DNA of 64,000 nucleotides from contig NZ_FXAZ01000007.1 of NCBI RefSeq assembly GCF_900177815.1, positions 1 through 64,000 of the forward strand. Reading direction: 5' to 3'. Made by a program: the position numbers and the translations under genes. Numbering within the stretch: the first letter of the stretch is position 1; every line of letters begins with the position of its first letter. Of this stretch, positions 54,419 through 62,124 are shown piece by piece. The DNA comes from Paenibacillus aquistagni. GTDB lineage: Bacteria; Bacillota; Bacilli; Paenibacillales; Paenibacillaceae. The notes beneath the pieces are model-generated. The model was given only the letters and a program-made list of their open reading frames with translations, was not told where the DNA came from and did no database searches.

Positions 54419-55258
54419 TTACAGAACAACCTTATCCTTTCTCAAGCGATAGTTGGATGTCATCTCCCTGTCAATCACGACTGTGAAGTTTTCGCACATC
54501 TCGGATATTCGACTGCCGATAGCTTGATCAAACTCACACATTTCGTTCATGGTTTTCTCCGAGCTAATCATGATCGGCTTACCTTCCAGATATCTATAAT
54601 TCACGATTGCAAATAGCTGCTCGATTTGGAACTCGGTAGGTCGAGAACGGCCTTTGAATACATCATCGATATACAGGACCTCAGCCTTCTGCAGCTGCTG
54701 TATGCGTTCATCCAGCAAGGAAAGGTTGTCCTTGATCTCGTTGAACCCTTCCACCCACGGGAAATACACAACCTGTACTCCATGTCTGATCAAGTGATTG
54801 GCGATGGCCATAAGCAGGTGAGTCTTCCCACTCCCGACTTGTCCAAGGAGCGCAATGCCATTGTTCTTCTCTTTACTCTTGATCAGATCACCAAAGGTCT
54901 TCGCATACTCCTTCGCACAGTGATAGGCGCTTAGCACTCCCGGATCTACGTTGAGACTGAAGGAGTTAAAGGACTTCTGCTGAAACTTTTCTGTAATGCT
55001 AGAAGACTTAAATAGCCGCTCAGACCGCCTAGCACCCTTGCAGTCGCATATACGCCATATCTCCGCTCCATCCTCAGAGCGGGTCAGAAAACCCTCCTCG
55101 TCCTTGCACTTTGGACACCTGTAGGAATTCTGGTGGCTCCCATCTCTTTTTGTATCGCTCGTCGAGGAACGCAAACGGGCCTTCTTTCTTGCTTCCGCTG
55201 CTCTCCTCCGAATCTCCTCCATGTCGAACTCCTTTGTTGCCTGCTTGATGCTTTTCAT
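54419..55258 (-). CDS. DnaC/DnaI-like helicase loader ATPase
   Basis: 279 residues: helical N-terminus, a Cys cluster CPKCKDEEGF..CDCKG (about 48-74) that may bind zinc, then an AAA+ domain with Walker A GQVGSGKTH (about 137), Walker B VLYIDDVFKG and a sensor I region MISSEKTMNEM. Loads the host DnaB/DnaC-type helicase at the element's origin. The start codon lies inside the upstream dnaD-like gene, a 185-bp out-of-frame overlap. GGATGGGGAGCGC precedes the ATG. Confidence 0.85.
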   Translation of the reverse strand: MKSIKQATKEFDMEEIRRRAAEARKKARLRSSTSDTKRDGSHQNSYRCPKCKDEEGFLTRSEDGAEIWRICDCKGARRSERLFKSSSITEKFQQKSFNSFSLNVDPGVLSAYHCAKEYAKTFGDLIKSKEKNNGIALLGQVGSGKTHLLMAIANHLIRHGVQVVYFPWVEGFNEIKDNLSLLDERIQQLQKAEVLYIDDVFKGRSRPTEFQIEQLFAIVNYRYLEGKPIMISSEKTMNEMCEFDQAIGSRISEMCENFTVVIDREMTSNYRLRKDKVVL

Positions 55259-56084
55259 GCGCTCCCCATCCTTTCCTCGATTCGAAGTCGTTTATGAGTG
55301 CTTGACATTGTTCAAGAGTCCTAGCCCCTTGTGAATGCCAGTCGTTTAAAATGCTATTGATGTATGAGACCTTCCTAACGTTATTCTTCAAGGCTTGTTC
55401 CATTGCCAGGATGACTATCTCCCCATTCATGTCATCAACCCACTTCCCAAGTTGTTGGGAAAGATACGGCGATAGCATTCCGAAGTTGGATTGATAGAAA
55501 TCATATACGCGCACACAGTCATTCTCTGTCGAGATATTCTCCACTTCTGGAGAAAGCCAACCTAGTCCAGTATCTGCAGGTGGATCATATAGATTCAGAT
55601 TAGAGTTATCAGAGTCATTTACGCGCGCGCACGCGTTATCTTCTACTTCTTTTTTTATTTCTTTATTTAATTCTTTACATTCTTGATAGCTGTTAGCTGC
55701 CTGTTGGTTGCCTGTTAACTGCCTGTTAGTTTGCCTGTTAGGTTCAGCTTCATCACCCTGATAATTTGCCCAATTTACAATGGTTATCAGACGATTTTTG
55801 TTTGTTGACTGGCATGTTAGAAATTCATATTTTTCGAATCTCTTCAAGGCAGTCCTTACATTCTGTATTGAAATCCCTATTCCAGCCTTATCTACAATTG
55901 AGGGTAAACTAGTAATAAACTGACCCGGTTGAACTACATACTTTTCCCCCTTGAACTCCCATTGATTTTCTTTGTGACTGGCCATGAGCAGAAGAGTCAT
56001 AAGAATAACCTTCTGCTCAGTAGTCGAGTCTTTCCATATCGGTTTATCCAAAATGGCTCGGTGCACTTTAATCCAGCCCTCCAT
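55074..56084 (-). CDS. DnaD-domain replication initiation protein
   Basis: 336 residues. N-terminal winged helix (GWIKVHRAILDKPIWKDSTT; QVILMTLLLMASHKENQWEF) and a DnaD-like region about 190-255 (VRVYDFYQSNFGMLSPYLSQ, IEALKNNVRK-type YINSILNDWHSQG). The acidic linker between is variable (QTNRQLTGNQQAANS). The C-terminal 60 residues lie within the overlap with the helicase loader. In phages these two proteins start replication at an origin often inside the dnaD gene. Confidence 0.82.
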   Translation of the reverse strand: MEGWIKVHRAILDKPIWKDSTTEQKVILMTLLLMASHKENQWEFKGEKYVVQPGQFITSLPSIVDKAGIGISIQNVRTALKRFEKYEFLTCQSTNKNRLITIVNWANYQGDEAEPNRQTNRQLTGNQQAANSYQECKELNKEIKKEVEDNACARVNDSDNSNLNLYDPPADTGLGWLSPEVENISTENDCVRVYDFYQSNFGMLSPYLSQQLGKWVDDMNGEIVILAMEQALKNNVRKVSYINSILNDWHSQGARTLEQCQALINDFESRKGWGAHEKHQAGNKGVRHGGDSEESSGSKKEGPFAFLDERYKKRWEPPEFLQVSKVQGRGGFSDPL

Positions 56085-56096
56085 AACTTCAACCCC

Positions 56097-56282
56097 TTAG
56101 GCCTTTTGCTGCTCACCACGCACCCAGGACTCAATAACGTCACGATGAAACAGAACACGACTCCGCACACGAACGTGCGGGATCTGCTTCTGAGCAACCA
56201 TCGTATAAATAGAGTTGGGTGATACTCCGATTAATTGAGCGACTTCCTTAACATCAAGTGTGATTTTAGTAATTTGACTCAT
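56097..56282 (-). CDS. Excisionase-type MerR-like DNA-binding protein
   Basis: 61 residues, start at the ATG of MSQITKITLD, seven bases after AGGAGGG. It is a single winged helix-turn-helix (VAQLIGVSPNSIYTMVAQKQ, then IPHVRVRSRVLFHRD) of the excisionase family. Could be the directionality factor for the integrase, though position in the early operon also fits a regulator. 12 bp before the dnaD-like gene. Confidence 0.75.
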   Translation of the reverse strand: MSQITKITLDVKEVAQLIGVSPNSIYTMVAQKQIPHVRVRSRVLFHRDVIESWVRGEQQKA

Positions 56283-56367
56283 ATCCATACCCTCCTATGA
56301 AATCCGAACATGTATTCCGACTATACGAATCTAGTAAATATCTGTTATACTGTCGTTGTCTTGTAAA

Positions 56368-56538
56368 TTAAGTGGCCTGGACGAGGCCCTTTTTCTTTTC
56401 TTCAAGAGTCTTTACAAAGTATTCGATAATGTGATTTTGCGGTTCACCTAACTGCTCAATAGCAGCATCAATCTGACCAATATCGAATTGTCTTATTAGC
56501 TCTCCGATCAGTTGTTCAAGGTGGACAATCTTTTTCAA
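56368..56538 (-). CDS. Small phage protein, 56 residues
   Basis: TTG start with AGGAGGG seven bases upstream. MKKIVHLEQLIGELIRQFDI, then helical with EYFVKTLEEKKKGLV. Soluble, coiled-coil-like. Lies between two regulatory genes. Function unknown. Confidence 0.55.
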   Translation of the reverse strand: MKKIVHLEQLIGELIRQFDIGQIDAAIEQLGEPQNHIIEYFVKTLEEKKKGLVQAT

Positions 56539-56554
56539 GCTAATCCCTCCTATT

Positions 56555-57169
56555 CTATTTACAGAGCCGAATAGCATCTGTGAATCCTTGGAAATATGCA
56601 TTTTCTTGATCGCATGCTGAAGTAAAACAGTAAGCGTCTTCTAAGGCAAGTAGCTTTGATCGAAAATCACTACTTGGACTCTTTTTTAGCAGCTCAGGCA
56701 GCAGTACCGTAATTTTTTCGTCTTTTTCGATATAGAGTGGATAATTAGAGTGGATTGATATGCTTTCTTCGATTCTTCTACGAGCGAACTCTAGAAAAGC
56801 TGATGTCGTATCTTCCTCTTCCCTCACACTTCCATCAGGAGTCTTTCCCCAGAAAACATGATCCACTGAAAGCTTGTATATTCTACATAGATTCACTGCT
56901 TCTTGCAGGGGCATATTGGTGCTATCTTCTTCGTAGGCTTCAAGTGCTTCAATATGTAAGCCAGCAAGTTTAGATACGTCTGCTAAGCTCATTCCCATAT
57001 TCAAGCGCGCCTGTTTGAACGTAATCAACCTTTTCTTGTCTTTGCCAGAAAACCACTGCTTCACTTGTGTCTCCAATTGTTCCATTCCCATACAAGCATG
57101 TTTTGGACTTGTCTCACATTGAATGAGACCTCTAACTACATCCTTCATCAATTGTTCTTTTGTCTGCAT
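56555..57169 (-). CDS. XRE-type helix-turn-helix regulator
   Basis: 204 residues. A helix-turn-helix at about 50-105 (LITFKQARLNMGMSLADVSK, HIEALEAYEEDSTNMPLQEA) follows a helical N-terminal segment; the C-terminal part is acidic with no protease motif (no LexA-type Ser-Lys pair). AGGAGGG precedes the ATG. Third regulator of the early region, so the lysis-lysogeny circuit is elaborate. Role unknown. Confidence 0.7.
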   Translation of the reverse strand: MQTKEQLMKDVVRGLIQCETSPKHACMGMEQLETQVKQWFSGKDKKRLITFKQARLNMGMSLADVSKLAGLHIEALEAYEEDSTNMPLQEAVNLCRIYKLSVDHVFWGKTPDGSVREEEDTTSAFLEFARRRIEESISIHSNYPLYIEKDEKITVLLPELLKKSPSSDFRSKLLALEDAYCFTSACDQENAYFQGFTDAIRLCK

Positions 57170-57190
57170 TTCAATACCCTCCTAATTTGT

Positions 57191-57286
57191 TTATTGTTGA
57201 GCCAATAACCGTAATTCAATAAGATTTCCCTTGATAGTGCGTACATACAACTTGCCATTGAATCTAATCCCAAAGTATTTCACCAT
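57191..57286 (-). CDS. Very small phage protein, 31 residues
   Basis: MVKYFGIRFNGKLYVRTIKG then NLIELRLLAQQ. AAAGGAGCAGCA gives a fair ribosome site. The short beta-hairpin pattern occurs in other phage micro-ORFs between regulators. No function proposed. Confidence 0.4.
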   Translation of the reverse strand: MVKYFGIRFNGKLYVRTIKGNLIELRLLAQQ

Positions 57287-57320
57287 TGCTGCTCCTTTCA
57301 TCGCTATTGATATGTTCTAA

Positions 57321-57650
57321 TCAATACTGAGATTGACGGTAACATACTGCTGCTTCCGATAATGTCAATGTATCAAATACCCTGTGAATCGATCTTATTA
57401 GTTGGGTTATTGCATCACTCTCCATCCCTACTTGTTCAGCAGCAGAAATTACATAGCCAAGTGCAGCTTGATTGCTCCAAACTTGCGACTGTTCATCTTT
57501 CGCTTGCTCATAACCAGCGTAGTAAGCCTTAGACAATAGCTCTTCCACTTCATCCATCAAGCTGATCATGTTGGAGTTAAGCCCCTCAGGAAAATAAGTA
57601 TGCTCCAGTTTAATCCGACGAATCTTGCACGTATAACTCGGATCCTTCAT
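57321..57650 (-). CDS. Phage hypothetical protein, 109 residues
   Basis: Opening MKDPSYTCKIRRIKLEHTYF, then helical (SLMDEVEELLSKAYYAGYEQ, AALGYVISAAEQVGMESDAI). AGGAGG precedes the ATG; 11 bp after the upstream gene, so co-transcribed with the antirepressor-type gene. No domain recognised. Confidence 0.6.
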   Translation of the reverse strand: MKDPSYTCKIRRIKLEHTYFPEGLNSNMISLMDEVEELLSKAYYAGYEQAKDEQSQVWSNQAALGYVISAAEQVGMESDAITQLIRSIHRVFDTLTLSEAAVCYRQSQY

Positions 57651-57661
57651 TGATAGACCTC

Positions 57662-58033
57662 CTATGCAATGTATTTGAGCTTCATACGCTCGAAGTAAGC
57701 AGCTAGTTTACTCTTCCTATCCTGATAATCAGGGATAGATATCAATAAGCCAATATCAGCTCTCTGGAGGGCTTCTACGGCCTTTATTTGTTCATTGGTA
57801 AGGTAAGGACGTATGGACTCATTCTTTTCAAGGTTGTGGACCTTGCGAAACTGCTTAGCACTCATGCCAAGAACGATACGATTGATCATGTCCGCTTCAT
57901 TTGAGAAGTGATAATGCTTGGGTTCCCTATCATGACGTTTCCCGAATTCCTCTGCTACCTGCCGGCTGCTATATACTGCTTGTCCTTTCATCTCATACAA
58001 TTGACATTCTGTATTCAAGATAAGTTTGCTCAT
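57662..58033 (-). CDS. Phage antirepressor/Rha-type regulatory protein
   Basis: 123 residues. The opening CQLYEMKGQAVYSSRQVAEE is Rha-like, and the middle (SNEADMINRIVLGMSAKQFR, then RPYLTNEQIKAVEALQRADI) is a segment common in phage antirepressors. Much shorter than full Rha or Ant proteins, so it may be a natural short form or a deletion product. AGAAGGGAATGGTGTC lies before the ATG. Follows the Cro-like gene. Confidence 0.65.
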   Translation of the reverse strand: MSKLILNTECQLYEMKGQAVYSSRQVAEEFGKRHDREPKHYHFSNEADMINRIVLGMSAKQFRKVHNLEKNESIRPYLTNEQIKAVEALQRADIGLLISIPDYQDRKSKLAAYFERMKLKYIA

Positions 58034-58078
58034 GACACCATTCCCTTCTGTTATTAAGTCAGTTCGCTTAATTGGTGA

Positions 58079-58333
58079 CTACCGAACTGTTTTTTTGTGC
58101 TCTCCCTCTTGTTTCTTCTCCGATGGGACGATTTCAAAGATGTCGTCAAATTCAACTTGGAGTACCTTGCAAATTTTCTTTGCTGTACGCGGACTTGGAT
58201 GGCGTGTACCATTAGCTATCTGCGTTGAGTACGGTTTAGAAATATTTAATTCCGTTCCCAATTGAGTTTTATTAAATCCGTTTTTCAGCAATAAGGAATT
58301 AAACTCAATTAAATTCTTTAGCTTAATCTTCAT
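58079..58333 (-). CDS. Cro-like XRE repressor
   Basis: 84 residues with one helix-turn-helix (FNKTQLGTELNISKPYSTQI and then ANGTRHPSPRTAKKICKVLQ). The start is the ATG of MKIKLKN, five bases after AAGGAGAG; the frame is open 24 codons upstream into the operator region but without signal. First gene of the leftward operon, divergent from the CI-like gene, hence the Cro role. Confidence 0.75.
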   Translation of the reverse strand: MKIKLKNLIEFNSLLLKNGFNKTQLGTELNISKPYSTQIANGTRHPSPRTAKKICKVLQVEFDDIFEIVPSEKKQEGEHKKTVR

Positions 58334-58369
58334 AAGCTCTCCTTCTGTTATTTTTGTGACATTATAAAA

Positions 58370-58420
58370 TGTTGCTGTGTTACATTGAAAATATATCACA
58401 CACACTGTTGCTATGCAACA
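58370..58420. promoter_or_regulatory. CI/Cro operator region
   Basis: TGTTGC-TAT-GCAACA (58406-58420) is a perfect 15-bp dyad, and TGTTGC-TGT-GTTACA (58370-58384) a related imperfect one, their centres 36 bp apart in the gap between the two divergent repressor genes. TTTGTAACAAA near 58436 may be a third site. Confidence 0.65.
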
Positions 58421-58504
58421 TTAATTTAATTATAATTTGTAACAAAGCTAACTTTTGATTATAATTGACCCAAAGTAAACCACCTGTAGAGGAGATATTA
58501 TAAA

Positions 58505-59164
58505 TTGAAAAAAGAAAATGAATTTGGTGAATATCTCAAATTAATCAGAAAGCAAGAAAAATTAACACTAACTGAATTAGCGAAAAAAACGGGGCTATCA
58601 CATTCGTACTTATCTCAACTGGAAAATGGGAAAAGAAAAGTTCCTCCAATAAATACACTTTTAAAAATTTCGAGAGCTTTGGACGTATCAATTGCAGAAA
58701 TGCCATTTACATCTGAATTATCAAACGCTGAATTAGAAACTTTTTATAATGAACTTCAAATAGAAACTTTATTGCTATTACTTAAAATTATTGGTAAAGA
58801 TGACCATCACTTTAAGCAAACAACTTATTTCCACCCTAAATTTAATAAGTTAATTGATGAATTCAAAGATATTTTCAAAGTAAAGAAAAACTATATTTCT
58901 CCTAGAGATATTTTGGATACGGTGTGTGGTTATGATGGGGATCTTGAAATAATTCAAAATTGGATTGAGGAATTAAATGAAGTGGCAGAGTGGCACAACG
59001 AAGTTGTAGATCCTTTATTGTTTAGCGGTGATTTATCCAAAGTATTACAATCTAACTCTTTAACTTTTAATAATAGGAAACTTTCTAGAGGTGATCGTCA
59101 ACGAATACTTGATATGCTTCATATAATGTTTCCTTACGAAGATAATAGACCTGAAGATAATTAA
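58505..59164 (+). CDS. CI-like XRE repressor
   Basis: 219 residues from a TTG start with AGAGGAGAT upstream. N-terminal helix-turn-helix (LTLTELAKKTGLSHSYLSQL, ENGKRKVPPINTLLKISRAL); the C-terminal domain is helical and acidic without LexA-type peptidase residues, so induction would not be by RecA-mediated autocleavage. Stop is 30 bp before the integrase gene; the two are co-transcribed rightward, as in many Gram-positive prophages and satellites. Confidence 0.8.
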   Translation: MKKENEFGEYLKLIRKQEKLTLTELAKKTGLSHSYLSQLENGKRKVPPINTLLKISRALDVSIAEMPFTSELSNAELETFYNELQIETLLLLLKIIGKDDHHFKQTTYFHPKFNKLIDEFKDIFKVKKNYISPRDILDTVCGYDGDLEIIQNWIEELNEVAEWHNEVVDPLLFSGDLSKVLQSNSLTFNNRKLSRGDRQRILDMLHIMFPYEDNRPEDN

Positions 59165-59194
59165 AACAAATTGTTGAGGAGGGAGTTTTCCTAA

Positions 59195-60415
59195 ATGGCT
59201 AACATCCAACAACGAGGACCTAACTCCTGGTTCTTCACGATATACACAGGACGAGGACCAGATGGGAAGTATGGACGGAAGACAAAAACAATTACGATAA
59301 CCGATCAAGCGTTATTAAAGACAAAGAAGAAGCTTCAGGACTACATTGATGATGAATACGCAAAGTTTCGTCAAGAGGTACAAGCTGGCGAGTATATCGC
59401 ACCTGAGAAGATGACATTCGGGGCTTTCATCGAGGATTGGCGTGAAAAGTATGGAGTGAAGCATCTCGGGGAAAGAACCTTGTATGCTTATGATTCCACG
59501 ATAAATAAGCACTTGCTACCTGTATTCGGACATATGCGCTTGGATCAGATAAAGACAATACACATCATCAACTACCTAGACACACTTAATAAAGGTGGTG
59601 CTCGGAAGGACAAGAAAGAAGGAAGCTTGTCATCTGGAACGATACAATATCACCATCGTGTCTTAAAGAACGTGTTTACAAGAGCTGTTGAATGGAAATT
59701 CATTAAGAATAACCCTGTAAGTGATGTTCGAAAGCCTAAAGTGCAATATAAAGAAGTTGTACCATATGACGAAGATGAAGTAAGTCAACTAATGCTTGCC
59801 CTCCAGAACGAACCGTTCCATTGGCGCATGATGATCACTCTTGCTCTAACAACAGGCCTAAGACGTGGAGAGCTGCTTGGGCTAGAGTGGAAACATGTGA
59901 ACTGGAAGACAGGCATTATAGAGGTCGTACAAAGCGTTACAAAATCAGTTGATGGGCTTGCTAACCTTAAAGAACCTAAGAATAATAAACGCCGCAAGGT
60001 CTCCCTGCCTAGCTCAATACTTGAAGAGTTTAAAAACTACTATACCTCTCGGGTAAGGGAGCGGGACAAGATTGGGGACGCGTGGAAAGGCGGGGATCAC
60101 TTCTTTGTCTTCTCACATCCAAATGGCAAAGCATTCAACCAGGAGCGCCCTTATATTTGGTTCAAGAAATTCACTCAAAGAAACGGCTTCCGTCATATCC
60201 GCTTCCATGATCTTCGGCATACGTCTGCTACCTTGCTAATCAATCAAGGGGTACACGCTAAGATCATTTCTGAACGTTTGGGGCACAGTAACATTACCAC
60301 CACAATGAACATATATGGGCATGCCCTCCAAACTGCAGATCAAATGGCTGCAGAAAAACTGAATAACCTGTTTACGATATCAGCTAAAACAGATGACAAA
60401 AAGACGCATGGATGA
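59195..60415 (+). CDS. int: Tyrosine-type site-specific integrase
   Basis: 406 residues. AP2-like arm-binding N-terminus (about 1-65, NIQQRGPNSWFFTIYTGRGP), SAM-like core-binding domain (about 72-170) and catalytic domain with the full set Arg223 (GLRRGELLG), His338-x-x-Arg341 (HDLRHTSAT), His364 (LGHSNITTT) and Tyr374 (MNIYGH). It recombines the att repeats; the right one lies 180 bp downstream. GAGGAGGG precedes the ATG. Complete, so probably active. Confidence 0.95.
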   Translation: MANIQQRGPNSWFFTIYTGRGPDGKYGRKTKTITITDQALLKTKKKLQDYIDDEYAKFRQEVQAGEYIAPEKMTFGAFIEDWREKYGVKHLGERTLYAYDSTINKHLLPVFGHMRLDQIKTIHIINYLDTLNKGGARKDKKEGSLSSGTIQYHHRVLKNVFTRAVEWKFIKNNPVSDVRKPKVQYKEVVPYDEDEVSQLMLALQNEPFHWRMMITLALTTGLRRGELLGLEWKHVNWKTGIIEVVQSVTKSVDGLANLKEPKNNKRRKVSLPSSILEEFKNYYTSRVRERDKIGDAWKGGDHFFVFSHPNGKAFNQERPYIWFKKFTQRNGFRHIRFHDLRHTSATLLINQGVHAKIISERLGHSNITTTMNIYGHALQTADQMAAEKLNNLFTISAKTDDKKTHG

Positions 60416-60438
60416 GCTCATTTCATGTCGTCTTTTTT
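60398..60438 (+). terminator. Terminator overlapping the end of int
   Basis: AAAAAGACG pairs with CGTCTTTTT; the 5' arm lies in the last codons of int, with the stop codon in the loop. Confidence 0.7.
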
Positions 60439-60490
60439 ATTGGATTTTCCTCAGAATTTGTCTCCTTTATTGTGCCTGTCTAAGCTTTTT

Positions 60491-60508
60491 CACATCAAAT
60501 TCACATCA
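60491..60508 (+). repeat. Integrase arm-type sites, right (two CACATCA copies)
   Basis: CACATCA at 60491 and 60502, 11 bp apart, about 100 bp inside attR; flanking bases (TTTTCACATCA.ATTCACATCAA) match the left set. Confidence 0.55.
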
Positions 60509-60594
60509 ACACCTATTTTTATAATCTGTACCTGTAAATGAAGATATACTGTAACACCCTCTAATCCGTTGATATGTAAGGACTTATCTCACTG

Positions 60595-60644
60595 TACCAT
60601 CCACATCACACATCCAACAAAACAAAGGCTTGTACCCCTACCAG
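60595..60644 (+). repeat. attR, right direct repeat of the element
   Basis: Partner of 41745-41794. The chromosomal bases immediately to its right complete the hairpin that the repeat begins. Confidence 0.9.
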
Positions 60645-60654
60645 ATACAAGCCT
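60626..60654. terminator. Chromosomal terminator hairpin used as integration site
   Basis: AGGCTTGTA (60626-60634) pairs perfectly with TACAAGCCT (60646-60654). The first arm and loop are in the att core, the second arm is chromosomal. On the minus strand TTGTTTTGTT follows, so it can end transcription of the gene at 60738. Confidence 0.7.
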
Positions 60655-60737
60655 ACTGTTTTTGGTTTTATCAAGCATTCCGTTCCCATGGCGCATTTAT
60701 ATCCAACTCGTCTAGAAGGATGCCACATCGGTGATGC

Positions 60738-60983
60738 TTACTTTTTGCCAAGCTCTCCAAGCAAGGCCTTCCACCGTTCCAAGGTCTCATTTGCTTTAGG
60801 CTCGGCGGATTCTTCAACTACCGCTTCTACCTTCTCCAATTCCCCGTTCGCCGCTTTTTCCGCGCGCTCAAACTTCTGTCTTGCTCTCTTCTCGCGTGCC
60901 AGAGCGAACAGCTCCTGCATTTTTTTCTCGTTATAAGCTTTTAGCCCTTCCAATACATCATCTATATTTTTAATCTCCGCCAC
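60738..60983 (-). CDS. Coiled-coil hypothetical protein, 81 residues
   Basis: GTG start with GGAGGAGGGATTC upstream. Highly helical and charged: IKNIDDVLEGLKAYNEKKMQ, ARQKFERAEKAANGELEKVE. No membrane segment or known domain. It lies 42 bp downstream of the cotX gene on the same strand, so it is probably in the same sporulation operon. Confidence 0.6.
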   Translation of the reverse strand: MAEIKNIDDVLEGLKAYNEKKMQELFALAREKRARQKFERAEKAANGELEKVEAVVEESAEPKANETLERWKALLGELGKK

Positions 60984-61025
60984 AAAGAATCCCTCCTCCC
61001 TTGATCGATTGTAGGCGTTCGAGAT

Positions 61026-61580
61026 TTACAGCACGTCTAATTGCACGACCAAGGCAAGCAGAATTTGCAGCAAAACTTGAATATTAACAGATACAAAGGA
61101 ATCTGTTGTCGACACTACAACGCCCTTAGAATTCTGGACATACACCCGTTGACGATTACTTTGCGTCACATTGATCTTCTGCATCAGATCCTGAACAATT
61201 GCTTCCGCACGCGAAGAACTTCCAATCGAGATGCTAATGACCGCAACCAGCGCAGCCTGAAGAGAAGCTTGAATCGATGCAGCAATCTTCGTGTCCGTAG
61301 TCGTTACATCTACATCGCAGGAATCCCGAATGACAATCTCCTCAAAGGATCTCTGAACATTCTTAATTTCTTGATCTGCTTCTTGCTCTATAGCAGAGTC
61401 TAATGGATGTCTGCACTTGCTAAATGGCGTCCAGCAAGGATCCTTCTTTTTCTTCTTATCGCATTTGTCATCATCGTCATCGTAATCATCGTCACAACAA
61501 TCATAGTCTCTATGGCATCTATCATGCTTAGAGTCGTGCTTCTTGTGCTTTTTCTTGTCGTGCTTCACGTCATAGCCCAT
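61026..61580 (-). CDS. CotX-family spore coat protein with charged N-terminal extension
   Basis: 184 residues. The first 60 are His/Lys/Asp/Cys-rich (MGYDVKHDKKKHKKHDSKHD and on to DDDYDDDDDKCDKKKK). The CotX/CotV domain follows (about 85-184), made of the family repeat IVIRDSCDVDVTTTDTKIAA and ending VNIQVLLQILLALVVQLDVL. Insoluble coat fraction and outer crust protein in B. subtilis. Expected to be made in the mother cell under sigma-K. Next to a shorter paralogue. Confidence 0.85.
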   Translation of the reverse strand: MGYDVKHDKKKHKKHDSKHDRCHRDYDCCDDDYDDDDDKCDKKKKKDPCWTPFSKCRHPLDSAIEQEADQEIKNVQRSFEEIVIRDSCDVDVTTTDTKIAASIQASLQAALVAVISISIGSSSRAEAIVQDLMQKINVTQSNRQRVYVQNSKGVVVSTTDSFVSVNIQVLLQILLALVVQLDVL

Positions 61581-61613
61581 ACGTTGATCCTCCTATCCAT
61601 CTCATATGTTGGA

Positions 61614-61994
61614 TTAGAACACATCCAGTTTAATAACGAGCGCCAGCAAAATCTGTAGAAGAGCTTGAATATTCAAGGACACATCCGTGCTTGTTGTGGC
61701 TACTCTTACATTGGCGGAACATTCAATAATCGTACGTTGGTACGTTTGCTGCTGAACCTGTACCTTCTGCAGCAGCTCCTGTGTGACACTCTTTGCGCGT
61801 TCACTATCTGCGATAGATATGCTCACCACGATGGCAATCGCGGCTTGGAGGGCAATCTGAAGCGTAGCCGCAATCTTCGTGTCCGTAGATTCTACTGTGA
61901 TACCGCATGAATCTTTAATAACGATGATCTCATCCGAACCTTGAAAGTTATCGATGATCTCATCTGCATATTGCTCAAGTTCTGCTTGATTCAT
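61614..61994 (-). CDS. CotX-family spore coat protein
   Basis: 126 residues, essentially only the CotX domain: IIVIKDSCGITVESTDTKIA, ALQAAIAIVVSISIADSERA and LNIQALLQILLALVIKLDVF. Paralogue of the downstream gene, tandem, 33 bp apart, hence one operon. AAGGAGGTGATATTCT gives a strong ribosome site. Confidence 0.87.
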   Translation of the reverse strand: MNQAELEQYADEIIDNFQGSDEIIVIKDSCGITVESTDTKIAATLQIALQAAIAIVVSISIADSERAKSVTQELLQKVQVQQQTYQRTIIECSANVRVATTSTDVSLNIQALLQILLALVIKLDVF

Positions 61995-62093
61995 AGAATA
62001 TCACCTCCTTGTACTCTATTCTTATTCAGCTGAAGGGAAACGTGCATGGGTACTCTCTCATCTCAAAGACCCAATCTGCTAGATTCTTTGGAC

Positions 62094-62118
62094 ATAAAAA
62101 AAGCACCGATAGGTGCTT
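62094..62118 (-). terminator. Terminator of the charged-protein gene
   Basis: AAGCACC / GGTGCTT stem, then TTTTTTT on the minus strand. Confidence 0.75.
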
Positions 62119-62124
62119 GACACA

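Larger units (their letters stand above)
41745..60644. mobile_element. Integrated prophage-derived element or phage satellite, about 18.9 kb
   Basis: Bounded by 50-bp direct repeats (att). Right end to left: tyrosine integrase, CI-like repressor, divergent Cro-like protein, antirepressor-type gene, excisionase-type protein, DnaD-like and DnaC-like replication proteins, J-domain protein, sigma-like regulator, then phage structural and accessory genes on the minus strand. Large terminase, portal, capsid, tail tape measure, holin and lysin are absent. This suggests a heavily deleted prophage or a satellite such as a phage-inducible island. The left third has many remnants. Confidence 0.85.
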
